From assembly GCA_023898725.1 (NCBI GenBank), contig CP060236.1:248001-312000 (forward strand): a stretch of 64,000 nt of DNA, read 5' to 3'. The stretch's first letter is position 1. Each line of letters starts with the position of its first letter. A program made the position numbers and the translations under genes. This DNA comes from Alphaproteobacteria bacterium. GTDB taxonomy: Bacteria > Pseudomonadota > Alphaproteobacteria > JAUHZC01. This document shows positions 44,102 through 53,786 of this stretch, one piece after another. Below the pieces are notes generated by a model. That model had not been told where the DNA came from. It made no database searches and saw only the letters and a program-made list of their open reading frames with translations.

Positions 44102-44857
44102 TTAGAAAGAACCCCACTGGCGTATAATTTCTGCCAAACAATCCTTGTCTAGGCTGGCTCCACCAATTAATGCACCGTGCACAGAAGGTACTGTACTGAT
44201 TGCGTGGGCGTTTTGAGCCGTCACAGATCCTCCGTAAATAATATGTGGTGTTGGATTGCCTGTTTTCCCCTCTAGAGTTTCACGAATTGTTTGGATAACT
44301 GTGGTTATCTCCTCCTGTGTAGGGGTTTTGCCCGTTCCTATTGCCCAACGAGGCTCATACGCCCACACAATGTTATGCAAGGTAGAAACATAGTCACATG
44401 AATCAAGAGTTGCCGCAATCTGGGCTTCTACGAAAACCTGTGTCTGTTTGCTCTCGTAATCTTCACGCGTTTCCCCAATGCACACTACAGGCGTTAGGCC
44501 ACACGTAAGAGCTGCAGCTAATTTTTTTCCCACCCGTGCATCTGTTTCACCGTGATAAATTCGCCGTTCACTGTGGCCGAGAAGAACACCCTTCACGCCC
44601 ATATCTGCCAGCATAGCTACCGATATCTCCCCTGTGTACGCTCCTTTTTCATAAGCAGAGCAATCTTGTGCGTATATCAACAAGTTTTCAGGCGCATGGG
44701 CGCAAGCAAGTCCAAGATAGATTGATGGTGGGCATAAAATAAGGGTTTTATTTTGTATGTTTTCTGAAATATCCACAGGAAAAGGCTGCGTACAAAAATT
44801 GTGAATATCACCTTTCAGGCCGTTCATTTTCCAGTTTGCGATAAGAATATGCTTCAT
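44102..44857 (-). CDS. tpiA: Triosephosphate isomerase
   Basis: Interconverts dihydroxyacetone phosphate and glyceraldehyde-3-phosphate. The 251-residue product has the N-terminal ANWKMNG (catalytic Lys), LLGHSERR (catalytic His), the AYEPRWAIGTGKTP loop (catalytic Glu) and the phosphate-binding YGGSVTAQNA and GALIGGASL. The frame runs upstream to 44953, but the ATG at 44857 gives the standard start. Confidence 0.97.
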   Translation of the reverse strand: MKHILIANWKMNGLKGDIHNFCTQPFPVDISENIQNKTLILCPPSIYLGLACAHAPENLLIYAQDCSAYEKGAYTGEISVAMLADMGVKGVLLGHSERRIYHGETDARVGKKLAAALTCGLTPVVCIGETREDYESKQTQVFVEAQIAATLDSCDYVSTLHNIVWAYEPRWAIGTGKTPTQEEITTVIQTIRETLEGKTGNPTPHIIYGGSVTAQNAHAISTVPSVHGALIGGASLDKDCLAEIIRQWGSF

Positions 44858-45026
44858 GCGTGTACAACGATAACAATACAGAAACACTACCATCAACTGT
44901 CCCAAAAATGAATCGCTAACACATGTGCTGCGTTTGGGAATATTTTTTTGCACAATTGGTTCATCTTGGAAGATTGTTAAAAGTCCTGTAGGGTGATTAA
45001 ATAGGGGTATTTTAGGGCTAGCGACT

Positions 45027-46841
45027 ATGTCTGCACAAAATGATCGAATTCTCCATTACTATCAAAAAGAGTTGCAATACTTACGCAACGAAGGAGCGGC
45101 GTTTGCCAAGCAGTATCCGAAAATTGCTAAGCGTCTTGAGCTCAGCGGCACAGATATAGCTGATCCGCACGTGGAGCGCCTCATTGAGGCTTTTGCCTAC
45201 CTTACAGCAAAGATTCAAAAAAATGTCGATGACCAGTACCCTCACGTTGCCAAAGCAATTCTTGATACACTATACCCCCAGTTCACACATCCCGTTCCGC
45301 CTGCCACAATCATTCAATTTGATACGCATGATAGCCAGGATAGCTTTAGCGAAGGAGCAGAAATTCCTAAAGAAACTCTCTTATTTACAGGGACAAACGA
45401 TGATACAGAGTGCTATTTTCGCACGGCATATCCTGTTCAGGTGTGGCCTGTAGAAGTATCTGATGCCATCATTCGACGACGCGACACAACCCCTGTTCGT
45501 GTTATTGATATTCCTAATCAGAGGGTCCTTTGCTTAAAAATAAAACCTCTTTCTGACCCTTTAAATCAGCTTCCTTATAGCCGATTGCGGTTTTATATTG
45601 ACGCTGATCGAACAACCCAAGACCGTATCTGTGAGATGCTTTTTCGAGAAAACGCACCTATGGTTCTTGCCAACTATCGTGATGATGCGGATCCGCTTCT
45701 TTCGTTGTGCCCTCGTGGATCAGTGCGTCATGTAGGGTTTGATACCAATGATAATGTGATGCCCTTTCCTTCAAACGCTCACGATTCGTATCGGTTGCTC
45801 TATGAGTATTTCCACTTTCCACACAAGTTTTGTTTTTTCGATCTCACAAACCTTCACACGCGTGAAGCCGGAGAACTTCAAGAGATTTATATCGGCATAC
45901 CAGATGATTTTCTTTTTGATGTGCAGCACGTCAATAAGGATATGTTCAAACTTGGATGCACGCCGGCGATTAATCTTTTTTCAAAAATATCTGAACCAAT
46001 TTTTGTCGATAACAAAGAAACGGAATATCGTCTCGTAGGAGATGTGCGACGAGAAAAAACCACTGAGATTCATAGTGTGGAATCGGTGTATATCCTGCAT
46101 GAAAGCGCCCATAATCCTGTTACTCTTCAGCCGTATTTTCGCTATCAGTATAGCGATACGCATACTGATTTTCCTATGTGGATAACAACTACAGTGCCCA
46201 TGTTTCGCAGCTCATATACAGGAATTGACACAAAGATAAGCTTTGTAAATACCAATATGGATATTTTCAAGCCAGCAACTGATACCGTGTACGCTAAGGT
46301 TTGGTGCACCAATCGTGGGCTGGCAGAGTATGTCAGTCCCGGAACACTGTTCCAGTGTGAGGTAGAAAATCCCGCTTCACGCGTGGTGACCCTTCATAAG
46401 CCGACGCCGCTAAAGTATCCGCCGTTGGAGGGGGAAACCCTGTGGCGTTTAATTTCACACGTGAATACCAATCACCTCAGTCTCAGCAGTGATCCCAAAA
46501 GCTGTGAGGCTTTTAAAACAATTCTCCATCTTTATAAAATGGATGACGGATATGTGTCCACAGACATTCGTGCGATTAAAAGACTTGAAACGCGCACCGT
46601 TACCCGCCGCACGTGTGTCGAGGCATGGCGTGGATTTGTCCATGGCACACAAGTGACGTTTCATGTAGATGAAACATTTCTGCGTAACGGCGAACCATTT
46701 ATTTTTTTTACTGTTTTGCAAAAATTTTTAACAAACTCTGCAGCGCTCAACTCCTTTGTGGAGTGCGTGGTGGTGGCCCATGGACGAGAAAAGCCATGGC
46801 ATGTCTGGGTACCTGAAAATGGAGAAAAGTCCCTGTTATGA
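45027..46841 (+). CDS. tssF: Type VI secretion system baseplate protein TssF
   Basis: TssF is part of the T6SS baseplate wedge with TssG, TssE and TssK. The 604-residue product has the family's strongly conserved N terminus (YYQKELQYLRNEGAAFAKQYPKIAKRL), followed by VERLIEAFAYLTAKIQ and AKAILDTLYPQF. Length is normal. tssG overlaps by 4 bp (ATGA). The pair stands apart from other T6SS structural genes here; only vgrG appears, 8 kb to the right. Confidence 0.95.
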   Translation: MSAQNDRILHYYQKELQYLRNEGAAFAKQYPKIAKRLELSGTDIADPHVERLIEAFAYLTAKIQKNVDDQYPHVAKAILDTLYPQFTHPVPPATIIQFDTHDSQDSFSEGAEIPKETLLFTGTNDDTECYFRTAYPVQVWPVEVSDAIIRRRDTTPVRVIDIPNQRVLCLKIKPLSDPLNQLPYSRLRFYIDADRTTQDRICEMLFRENAPMVLANYRDDADPLLSLCPRGSVRHVGFDTNDNVMPFPSNAHDSYRLLYEYFHFPHKFCFFDLTNLHTREAGELQEIYIGIPDDFLFDVQHVNKDMFKLGCTPAINLFSKISEPIFVDNKETEYRLVGDVRREKTTEIHSVESVYILHESAHNPVTLQPYFRYQYSDTHTDFPMWITTTVPMFRSSYTGIDTKISFVNTNMDIFKPATDTVYAKVWCTNRGLAEYVSPGTLFQCEVENPASRVVTLHKPTPLKYPPLEGETLWRLISHVNTNHLSLSSDPKSCEAFKTILHLYKMDDGYVSTDIRAIKRLETRTVTRRTCVEAWRGFVHGTQVTFHVDETFLRNGEPFIFFTVLQKFLTNSAALNSFVECVVVAHGREKPWHVWVPENGEKSLL

Positions 46842-47860
46842 GAGTCCTACCAAAAGCATTGGTTGATGAGCTCATTACAACACCCTATGCATTTTCATTT
46901 CATCAAGTCATGCGGTTACTGAATGCCTGGCGTAGCTCCAAAACCGACAAATCTTTGGAGGGCCAAAAACCAGTTCAACCTTTACGTATTGGTGGTCACG
47001 TTCACTTGAATTGGCCTCCCGGTGATATTTTTTTTGTTGATATTCCCAAAGACATTCACTCTCCTATACGCCTAAATGTAAACTTTATGGGATTAGCCGG
47101 TGTACAGGGTCCCCTCCCTCTTCCCATCACAGAACTGATATTAAAACGCAGACGTGCGGGAGATTTTGTCTTCCAAGATTTTCTCGATATTTTTCATAAT
47201 CGCTTATTACACTTGCTGCACGATGTCGCTCGCAAACGCCATGTGATGCTCAATACAAAACGCCCCCATGAGACAGCCATGGGAAAAGCTTTTCTCGCGA
47301 TTGCGGGGTTGGGAGAGACTGAATCGCGCAATCGCATGGCCTTTCCTGATCGAGCTCTTCCTTTCTATGCTGGTCTTTTATGGCAAAATCCTCGAAACAT
47401 CTCAGGACTCATACAGTTACTCATACACTACTTTAGCATTCCTGTCACAGTCCAAACTTCAGTCGGTCGATGGGTTTCCATCGACTCATCCCAACAAACC
47501 CGCTTGGGGAGGAAGTGTGGTCAGCTTAATCGGTTAGGAGACACGGCCGTTCTTGGACAGCGGGCGTGGCAGCAAGATTATTATGTTGATGTTGTCATGA
47601 GTACGATGTCCCATGCAATGTATGAAAGCCTTATACCTTCTGGTCATGGTTTTTTACATCTTCAAGATCTGTGTCATTTGTATATTCATAAACGCTGCAG
47701 TGTTCGCGTCAAATTAACCCTTCCAGAAGAAGAGCGCCAAACCATGAGAGTTGATGGAACAGCTTCACTTGGGTGGACGACCTATCTTTCCGGAAAATCC
47801 AAAAGGCCTAATGACCGCGGAGCACAATATATTCTCACGCGCATAACCACTAACAGCTAA
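46838..47860 (+). CDS. tssG: Type VI secretion system baseplate protein TssG
   Basis: Partner of TssF in the T6SS baseplate wedge. The 340-residue product starts with the typical LVDELITTPYAFSFHQVMRLL and has the LNVNFMGLAGVQGPLPLPITELIL segment that marks the family, then DFLDIFHNRLLHLL. The start overlaps the tssF stop (ATGA). No tssE, tssH or sheath genes follow, so the rest of the apparatus must be elsewhere on the genome. Confidence 0.94.
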   Translation: MRVLPKALVDELITTPYAFSFHQVMRLLNAWRSSKTDKSLEGQKPVQPLRIGGHVHLNWPPGDIFFVDIPKDIHSPIRLNVNFMGLAGVQGPLPLPITELILKRRRAGDFVFQDFLDIFHNRLLHLLHDVARKRHVMLNTKRPHETAMGKAFLAIAGLGETESRNRMAFPDRALPFYAGLLWQNPRNISGLIQLLIHYFSIPVTVQTSVGRWVSIDSSQQTRLGRKCGQLNRLGDTAVLGQRAWQQDYYVDVVMSTMSHAMYESLIPSGHGFLHLQDLCHLYIHKRCSVRVKLTLPEEERQTMRVDGTASLGWTTYLSGKSKRPNDRGAQYILTRITTNS

Positions 47861-47910
47861 TACGCTCGCTCAATGATTGCGGGACATGTCTTGGAACAAT
47901 CTATGATCTT

Positions 47911-47929
47911 CAAAAAGGTGATCTTTTTG
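47911..47929. terminator. AT-rich hairpin between tssG and ntrY
   Basis: CAAAAAG / CTTTTTG 7-bp stem with loop GTGAT in the 148-bp convergent gap. Symmetrical A and T arms could act on both strands but the stem is weak. A second inverted pair (AGGAGCT at 47980-47986 with AGCTCCT at 48004-48010) overlaps the ntrY stop. Confidence 0.4.
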
Positions 47930-48008
47930 TGTCTCACCATAACCAAAAAGAGATCTCCATCAGCATAGTTATCATAATCAGGAGCTCAATTGGAAAAACC
48001 TAAAGCTC

Positions 48009-50246
48009 CTAAACCTCTGTCGTAGTTCTGAACATATGCTTAGGGATCGTTATGCGCACACAAGCTCCTCCCAAAAGAGCACTAGGCAGCAACGTCAGTT
48101 TCCCTTCGTGATCAACAACAATCTTATGCACAATAGCCAAACCTAGACCTGTTCCTTTCTCTTTATGTGTTACATAAGGATCAAGCAAACGTTCGATAGG
48201 ACCAACGGGGAACCCCCGACCATTATCGTGGACCTCAATGGTCAGACCATCATGAGAAACACAGGCGCGTAAAAGTATGTTTCCGTTATGAGGCGAATTC
48301 TCTGTCACAGATTCTTGCGCATTTTTGATAAGATTTCTCAAAACTTGAGAGATTTGATCAGGATCACACTGCCAGAGACCTGTAATATGTGCGGCTGTTT
48401 TTTCAGAAATTACAGTTCCCGCTTCATTAACAGTTTCAAAAGAAAGGGTGCTATTTGCATGCACATCCTCTGTATTGAAGAGCACAATGTCTTTCAAAAG
48501 CGCTATCGTTTGTACGAGCTGATATTGGGGTTGGGGCATTTTTGCATAGGATGAAAACTCACTCACTAAGCGACCAATGTGATCGACCTGTCGCACAATT
48601 GTGTTGATACAACGATCGAAAATTTCTTTTTCATCTGGATCTTGGGGAGGATAGCGGCGCTTGATTCGTTCCGCAGAAAGCTGGATGGGCGTGAGTGGAT
48701 TTTTAATCTCATGGGCAATACGGCGAGCTACATCTGACCATGCTTCTTGTTTCTGGGCATGGACAAGAAGTGTAATGTCATCAAGCGTCATCACAAGATC
48801 GTCATGTCCTTTACGGCCTGCAATTTTACTCACACTTACCAAAAGTTGATGAAGCTCACCATTGATAATAGGTGAGATTTGCCGCTGAATATATCCTTGT
48901 ACACGAGCCTGTTTCAGGAGCACGCTAACATCCGGAATACAGTCATCAAGCTTCACACCTTCGGATTCTTTTTCTCTCATATTCAAAATTTCACGCGCAC
49001 GAGGATTAATCATTGTCGTGTGATTCTGTGCATCAAGGGTAACAACACCTGTAGAGATACTTTTCAGCACCGCTTGGATCAGCCGTCTGCGCTTATCACT
49101 CAAGGCTTGCGAATCAAGTAATTCCTTGCGTTGGCTTTGTAAGCTCGAAAGCATAGCATTAAAGGTATTCGCAAGAAGTTGAATATCTGGTTCTGTAGTG
49201 ACAACACTAAGACGCGCATTTAGGTCACCAGATCCGGCTCTTTCAGCCCCTTGAATCACAGCACTAATGGGACCTACAATCTGTCCTGCGAATCCAAGAC
49301 CAACCCATACAGAAAGAAGCAATACAGCAACCGTTAGCGTGCCAAATATAATAGTAAATGTAATTTGGATTTGCCCCACACGGTTTTGAAAATTAGAGTA
49401 TTCGCTTTTTGCATCATGGACTTCTTGAATGCGTGAAAGAATGGTGCTGTCAACGTATCGTCCCACAAGCAAATAGAAGTTGTCATCAGGGTGAATGCGA
49501 ACCATTGCACGAACACGATCCGTTCGATCTTTGGTAAAGAGCACAACCTCATCCTTTGCTTTGTGAATATCCTCTTTTGTAACCCAAAATAAATCCAGAG
49601 ATAGAGTCAGATAGGATCGCGCCAACACCACAGATTCTGGGTTAAAAATAATTGCTTCGTTCAAGGACCGCAGGGATGCTTGGGCATTCAAAACATTCTG
49701 TAAAACTTCCGGGTTCTTACGCAAATTTTCCCAGTCAGCAGCCAAATCAAGCGCAAGGGCCTCCGCACTATAGCGGATCACATTTTTATGTTCTTCAAAA
49801 TATCCTTCTGCAACGGCTGTTGATTGACTTAAAGCCGTGCTCACACGATTGCTGAACCATGTTTGAATACTCTCATTAAACACAAACCACAGCATGGCAG
49901 CAACAACAATAGGAGGTGTCACCGAAATGATACCCATAATGAAAACAATCCTGCTATGTAAGCGCGATCCAGCGAGATTTTTTCGACGCTTCATAAACAA
50001 CAGCACCAGCTGACGCACTAAAATTGTAAAAACAATGGAAAAAACAGCAATGTCAGCGTACAAGACGAGGTTAAAAAGCCGACTCCGTTTATCAAGAACA
50101 TCTGATTGCAAAAAGACGACAAAGGTCATAACAAAAAGAAGAACCGCAACGATTGAGATCGCCACATGGAAAAAACGCATAAACCGAGGAGCGCTCACCT
50201 TGTATAACAAACGCTCAACATCTATATGCTTAAGGTATGCGCTCAT
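48009..50246 (-). CDS. ntrY: Nitrogen-regulation-type sensor histidine kinase NtrY
   Basis: The 745-residue kinase has three or four membrane spans in the first 130 residues, a large extracytoplasmic sensor part, another span near 300-320 and a HAMP domain. A PAS-like region, the phosphoacceptor histidine in ARRIAHEIKNPLTP and the HATPase domain follow (N box NLIKNAQES, G box DNGRGFP, GTGLGLAIV). This layout is NtrY. It normally pairs with NtrX, which here is separated and inverted. Its start overlaps the fis-like gene by 4 bp, so it is coupled to it in a leftward operon tdk-dusB-fis-ntrY. Confidence 0.93.
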   Translation of the reverse strand: MSAYLKHIDVERLLYKVSAPRFMRFFHVAISIVAVLLFVMTFVVFLQSDVLDKRSRLFNLVLYADIAVFSIVFTILVRQLVLLFMKRRKNLAGSRLHSRIVFIMGIISVTPPIVVAAMLWFVFNESIQTWFSNRVSTALSQSTAVAEGYFEEHKNVIRYSAEALALDLAADWENLRKNPEVLQNVLNAQASLRSLNEAIIFNPESVVLARSYLTLSLDLFWVTKEDIHKAKDEVVLFTKDRTDRVRAMVRIHPDDNFYLLVGRYVDSTILSRIQEVHDAKSEYSNFQNRVGQIQITFTIIFGTLTVAVLLLSVWVGLGFAGQIVGPISAVIQGAERAGSGDLNARLSVVTTEPDIQLLANTFNAMLSSLQSQRKELLDSQALSDKRRRLIQAVLKSISTGVVTLDAQNHTTMINPRAREILNMREKESEGVKLDDCIPDVSVLLKQARVQGYIQRQISPIINGELHQLLVSVSKIAGRKGHDDLVMTLDDITLLVHAQKQEAWSDVARRIAHEIKNPLTPIQLSAERIKRRYPPQDPDEKEIFDRCINTIVRQVDHIGRLVSEFSSYAKMPQPQYQLVQTIALLKDIVLFNTEDVHANSTLSFETVNEAGTVISEKTAAHITGLWQCDPDQISQVLRNLIKNAQESVTENSPHNGNILLRACVSHDGLTIEVHDNGRGFPVGPIERLLDPYVTHKEKGTGLGLAIVHKIVVDHEGKLTLLPSALLGGACVRITIPKHMFRTTTEV

Positions 50247-50524
50247 CCTTTGCCAGAAATAAGATTATGTTCGCGTAATTTACGCGCCAGCGTGTTGCGG
50301 CTAATCCCCAAAACTTTTGCTGCCTGGAGTTGATTGTCCAATGTATAGCGCATCACCTGACGCACCAGTGTTTTTTCCACCTCACTCATAATGAGTCTAT
50401 ACACATTCTGTGGCAGCGCTGCTTTTTCATGCGCCTGAAGATAGTTAGCAACAACCTCGTCCACGAGCTCATGAAGGTTTTTTGTCGATACCTGTGAACT
50501 TTTCACGTGTCTTTCTCCATGCAA
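50243..50524 (-). CDS. Fis-family HTH protein (NtrC-like C-terminal domain only)
   Basis: A 93-residue protein ending in a Fis-type helix-turn-helix (QLQAAKVLGISRNTLARKLREHNL), as in the C terminus of NtrC, preceded by a helical dimerisation part (VEKTLVRQVMRYTLDN). In many Alphaproteobacteria the order is dusB-ntrB-ntrC-ntrY-ntrX. Here this gene occupies the ntrB/ntrC position between dusB and ntrY, so it may be the surviving DNA-binding end of ntrC (inference) or a true Fis. It overlaps ntrY by 4 bp (ATGA). Confidence 0.85.
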   Translation of the reverse strand: MHGERHVKSSQVSTKNLHELVDEVVANYLQAHEKAALPQNVYRLIMSEVEKTLVRQVMRYTLDNQLQAAKVLGISRNTLARKLREHNLISGKG

Positions 50525-50542
50525 ATCTTTAGCAAATTACCC

Positions 50543-51550
50543 CTAGCCAACTTTTTCATACGGACTCTCTACGCCCGCATCACGAAAAAATGCACATAAA
50601 AGAGGCGTAATCATAGCCGGATTTTCTTCACTATTAATCCTTCCTCGAAATTCTGCCGAATTTTGCAACCCCTTACAATACCAACCAATGTGCTTGCGCG
50701 CAATAAGCATCCCCTGGTATGAACCATAGTGGCTATAAATTTCATTGATATGAATCAAGATTTCAGCAAGTTGATCCGCAAGGCTTGGCGGATCTAAGCG
50801 CATACCCGTACGACCATAGTGCAGCACATGATGAAGCAACCAGGGCTTTCCATAACACCCCCTACCAATCATGATGCCATCGGCACCTGATTCGGCAAAA
50901 AGACAGTCCACATCCTCATAGGTACGCACATCACCGTTTCCAATAACAGGAATCGAAACCGCTTCCTTGACACGCCTTATAAACCCCCAGTCTGCACGAC
51001 CATTATAAAGCTGAGTACGTGTGCGACCATGAACTGTTATAAGTTTTACGCCCACATCTTGGGCGATTTTTGCAAGTTCTGGCGCATTGCGATTTTGATC
51101 ATTCCATCCTGTGCGCATCTTTAACGTCACAGGAATTTTAACAGCCCTTACCGTAGCCTCAATAATGCGTCGCGCATGCTCAAGATCCTTCATCAACGCA
51201 GAACCTGCCATGCCATTAACGACTTTTTTGACCGGACAACCCATATTAATATCAATAATAGTCGCACCCATTTCTTCGTTCAACCGGGCTGCTTCTGCCA
51301 TGATGTCAGGGTCACAGCCAGCCAATTGCACTGCCGCAGGCTGTTCGTCAAAGCCAGCCTGGGCTTTTTGCATGCTCGCCCGTGTATGAAGAATCATCGC
51401 ATGACTGGCGATCATTTCAGAAACAACAAGGCTAGCACCCCATTTTTTCACCCGCCGACGAAAGGGCTGATCGGTAACTCCCGACATAGGCGCTAAAATT
51501 ACATTCCCTTGGAGTTTTATATCTCCGATCGTGAGGTCTTTATACCACAT
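50543..51550 (-). CDS. dusB: tRNA-dihydrouridine synthase DusB
   Basis: Flavin enzyme that reduces uridine in the tRNA D loop. The 335-residue product has LAPMSGVTDQPFRR at the N terminus and the catalytic cysteine in IDINMGCPVKKV. KMRTGW, the VHGRTRTQ loop and the FMN-phosphate segment GADGIMIGRGCYGKPW follow. It lies upstream of the fis-like gene and ntrY, the conserved alphaproteobacterial nifR3 position. Confidence 0.96.
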   Translation of the reverse strand: MWYKDLTIGDIKLQGNVILAPMSGVTDQPFRRRVKKWGASLVVSEMIASHAMILHTRASMQKAQAGFDEQPAAVQLAGCDPDIMAEAARLNEEMGATIIDINMGCPVKKVVNGMAGSALMKDLEHARRIIEATVRAVKIPVTLKMRTGWNDQNRNAPELAKIAQDVGVKLITVHGRTRTQLYNGRADWGFIRRVKEAVSIPVIGNGDVRTYEDVDCLFAESGADGIMIGRGCYGKPWLLHHVLHYGRTGMRLDPPSLADQLAEILIHINEIYSHYGSYQGMLIARKHIGWYCKGLQNSAEFRGRINSEENPAMITPLLCAFFRDAGVESPYEKVG

Positions 51551-51556
51551 CGTCCG

Positions 51557-52204
51557 TTATATCGCCGGCCGATACATATCATGCAAAGAATCGCTTCGAT
51601 CACGATTAGCAGAGTTTTGCGCTTTTTCAATGTTCTCTTTGTAGTGCCGACGGCACATAGCAACATACGTCTCATTACCACCAACCATAATTTGTTGGCC
51701 TTCATGAATGGCGTTGCCTTGGGTATCGGTGCGCATATTCATGTTTGCCCTTTTTCCACAGTGGCAAATGGTCTTAAGTTCCTGCATTTCATCTGACCAA
51801 GCTAACAAATACTTACTTCCTTCAAAAGGTTCCATCTGAAAGTCTGAGCGTAACCCATAGGTCAAAACAGGAATAGAGAGCTTGTCAACAATTTCGGTTA
51901 GCTGGTAAACCTGCACCTTCGATAAAAACTGCGCTTCATCAATAAACACGGCTGCCAGACTGTGCTGAGGACCCTCCACTTCCCGGGAAACATAAGCCAG
52001 AAAATCAAAATCAGCAGTAAACGTATGTGCCGGAGAATGGATTCCAATACGGGATCCGATAATTCCTTTTCCCATGCGAGCATCAAAGTCCGGCAAGAAC
52101 AAGAGCACCTCCATGCCTCGTTCGCGGTAGTTATAAGCGGCCTGCAAGAGCAGAGTGCTCTTGCCAGCATTCATCGCAGAATAATAGTAAAGTAGTTTAG
52201 CCAC
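51557..52204 (-). CDS. tdk: Thymidine kinase
   Basis: Phosphorylates thymidine for the salvage route to dTTP. The 215-residue product is a type II thymidine kinase with P-loop YYSAMNAGKSTLL, the VFIDEAQF Walker B with catalytic Glu, the lasso/zinc region CHCGKRANMNMR and a second Cys at VAMCRRHY. It is 6 bp upstream of dusB, so probably the first gene of this leftward run. It suggests reliance on external thymidine. Confidence 0.96.
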   Translation of the reverse strand: MAKLLYYYSAMNAGKSTLLLQAAYNYRERGMEVLLFLPDFDARMGKGIIGSRIGIHSPAHTFTADFDFLAYVSREVEGPQHSLAAVFIDEAQFLSKVQVYQLTEIVDKLSIPVLTYGLRSDFQMEPFEGSKYLLAWSDEMQELKTICHCGKRANMNMRTDTQGNAIHEGQQIMVGGNETYVAMCRRHYKENIEKAQNSANRDRSDSLHDMYRPAI

Positions 52205-52225
52205 CGTACGAACTCCCTTTCGTGT

Positions 52226-53545
52226 CTATGCCGTTTTACGGACTTTCGTGCATGTCACCTGCACTGGGACAGCTTTATTGTCAATATAGACATTCCAAAT
52301 AATAAGCGTGACAAGGGCTACACCTGCGACGATAGCACCCACCAGAAATGGGAGTTGAATTTTGTCATCGGAAATATAGCCCGCACAATATCCGGCAGCA
52401 ACAGCTGCCATTCCGCTTGTAAGATTAAAGATACCCAAAGCAGTGCCCGTTACCTTGGGAGGGACCTCTTCCGATATAATTGCAGAGAAAAGAATTTGTG
52501 ACGTGCCGCGCTGCGCACCCCAAAAAATAATGCCCAAATACGCCGAATTAATTACAAAGGGGCCAACCATCATATCCGCTCCCGCATAAAAGCAGAGGTG
52601 CGATAGAATGAGCGTCACAAATGAAAAATATAAAATTTTTGCCCGAGGCATACGATCGGACAAGTCTCCGATTGGGAAGCAACAGACGGACGATACGATA
52701 TTAAAAATACCGATAACCATCGCGCAAATCCAAATAGGCGCCCCTAATGTTTGCATCCGCAAAACTAAAAGTCCATCAGCAAATCGCGCAAGCATAAACA
52801 AGCTTGCAATGACAAGAAACATCCAATAACGAGAACTCAAAAGACGCACATCAGCAAACCGCAGCTTCTGGTCATCATCTTTTCGGACACCCTTCCGGCT
52901 TCCTAAGGAAGCAGAAGGAACTCCAACTGCCGCACTTTCACGTACGGTATAGGTGATCATATAAACGGCAACCAGACACGGCACAAAACCTATCCAAAGG
53001 AGTAACTTGTAGTCAACCGTATATCCCATTTTTCCAGCAACAAAAATCATTCCACCAATAAGGAAAGAACCTGCTGCACACCCGATCGTCTTGAGGGTCA
53101 TCATAACCCCAAAACTGGCTCCACGATTTTCTGGGGTGGACTCATCCGCTACAAAAGCATCACGAGGGGTCGCTGTCAGGCCATTACTTATCCGCTCTGT
53201 GAGCTTTGATACTGTGATCCATAAAGGAGAGCCAGCAAGAATAAAAAGTGGCTTTGAAAGAGCCGCCAAGATAAACCCAAGAATCAACGGTGGTTTGCGT
53301 TTGCGGAAGTAATCCCCGAAAACACCTGACATGAGCTTGCTTAGCTGAGAAAGTCCTTCGGAAAGCCCCTCTATCACGCCAATGGAAATCAAAGAAAACC
53401 CAAGAACTTCCTTCATATACATGGGAGATACACTGAATGTCATTGTTGTTGAAACAGCGGCTAACATTACCGCAATGCTCAGTTTCCAAATCTCAGGGGA
53501 GACTGCTTTTTTTTCTTTTTTAGAGAGAAGTGTTTCGGAGTTCAT
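52226..53545 (-). CDS. MFS transporter
   Basis: A 439-residue major facilitator with 12 predicted spans. Motif-A-like loops follow TM2 (GVFGDYFRKRKPPL) and TM8 (GDLSDRMPRAK), and TPRDAFVADESTPENRGASFGVMMTLKTIG lies between TM4 and TM5. It resembles broad-group permeases of unknown substrate. The frame starts at a TTG at 53581; the ATG at 53545 is preferred. It is 21 bp upstream of tdk and in the same direction, so it might be co-transcribed. A nucleoside substrate would be attractive but the sequence does not show it. Confidence 0.85.
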   Translation of the reverse strand: MNSETLLSKKEKKAVSPEIWKLSIAVMLAAVSTTMTFSVSPMYMKEVLGFSLISIGVIEGLSEGLSQLSKLMSGVFGDYFRKRKPPLILGFILAALSKPLFILAGSPLWITVSKLTERISNGLTATPRDAFVADESTPENRGASFGVMMTLKTIGCAAGSFLIGGMIFVAGKMGYTVDYKLLLWIGFVPCLVAVYMITYTVRESAAVGVPSASLGSRKGVRKDDDQKLRFADVRLLSSRYWMFLVIASLFMLARFADGLLVLRMQTLGAPIWICAMVIGIFNIVSSVCCFPIGDLSDRMPRAKILYFSFVTLILSHLCFYAGADMMVGPFVINSAYLGIIFWGAQRGTSQILFSAIISEEVPPKVTGTALGIFNLTSGMAAVAAGYCAGYISDDKIQLPFLVGAIVAGVALVTLIIWNVYIDNKAVPVQVTCTKVRKTA

Positions 53546-53786
53546 TGATTTACCATGACAATCACATGTATCTGATACCAAAGTTTCCGAAGATTAACAA
53601 ACAGATTTTGTAAAAAAATGCCATTGTATAGCTTGATTATGGGGATTATAATAAAATTTCTTACTTTTTTATTGGATTACTTCAATGAATCCTTGAAAAT
53701 AACAAACAAAAATCCATTGCATAAAAGGACACATTGAGGGACTATCTTTGTAGCTTCTCAGAAAATCTTGGGTTTCCTTGCCGCAC

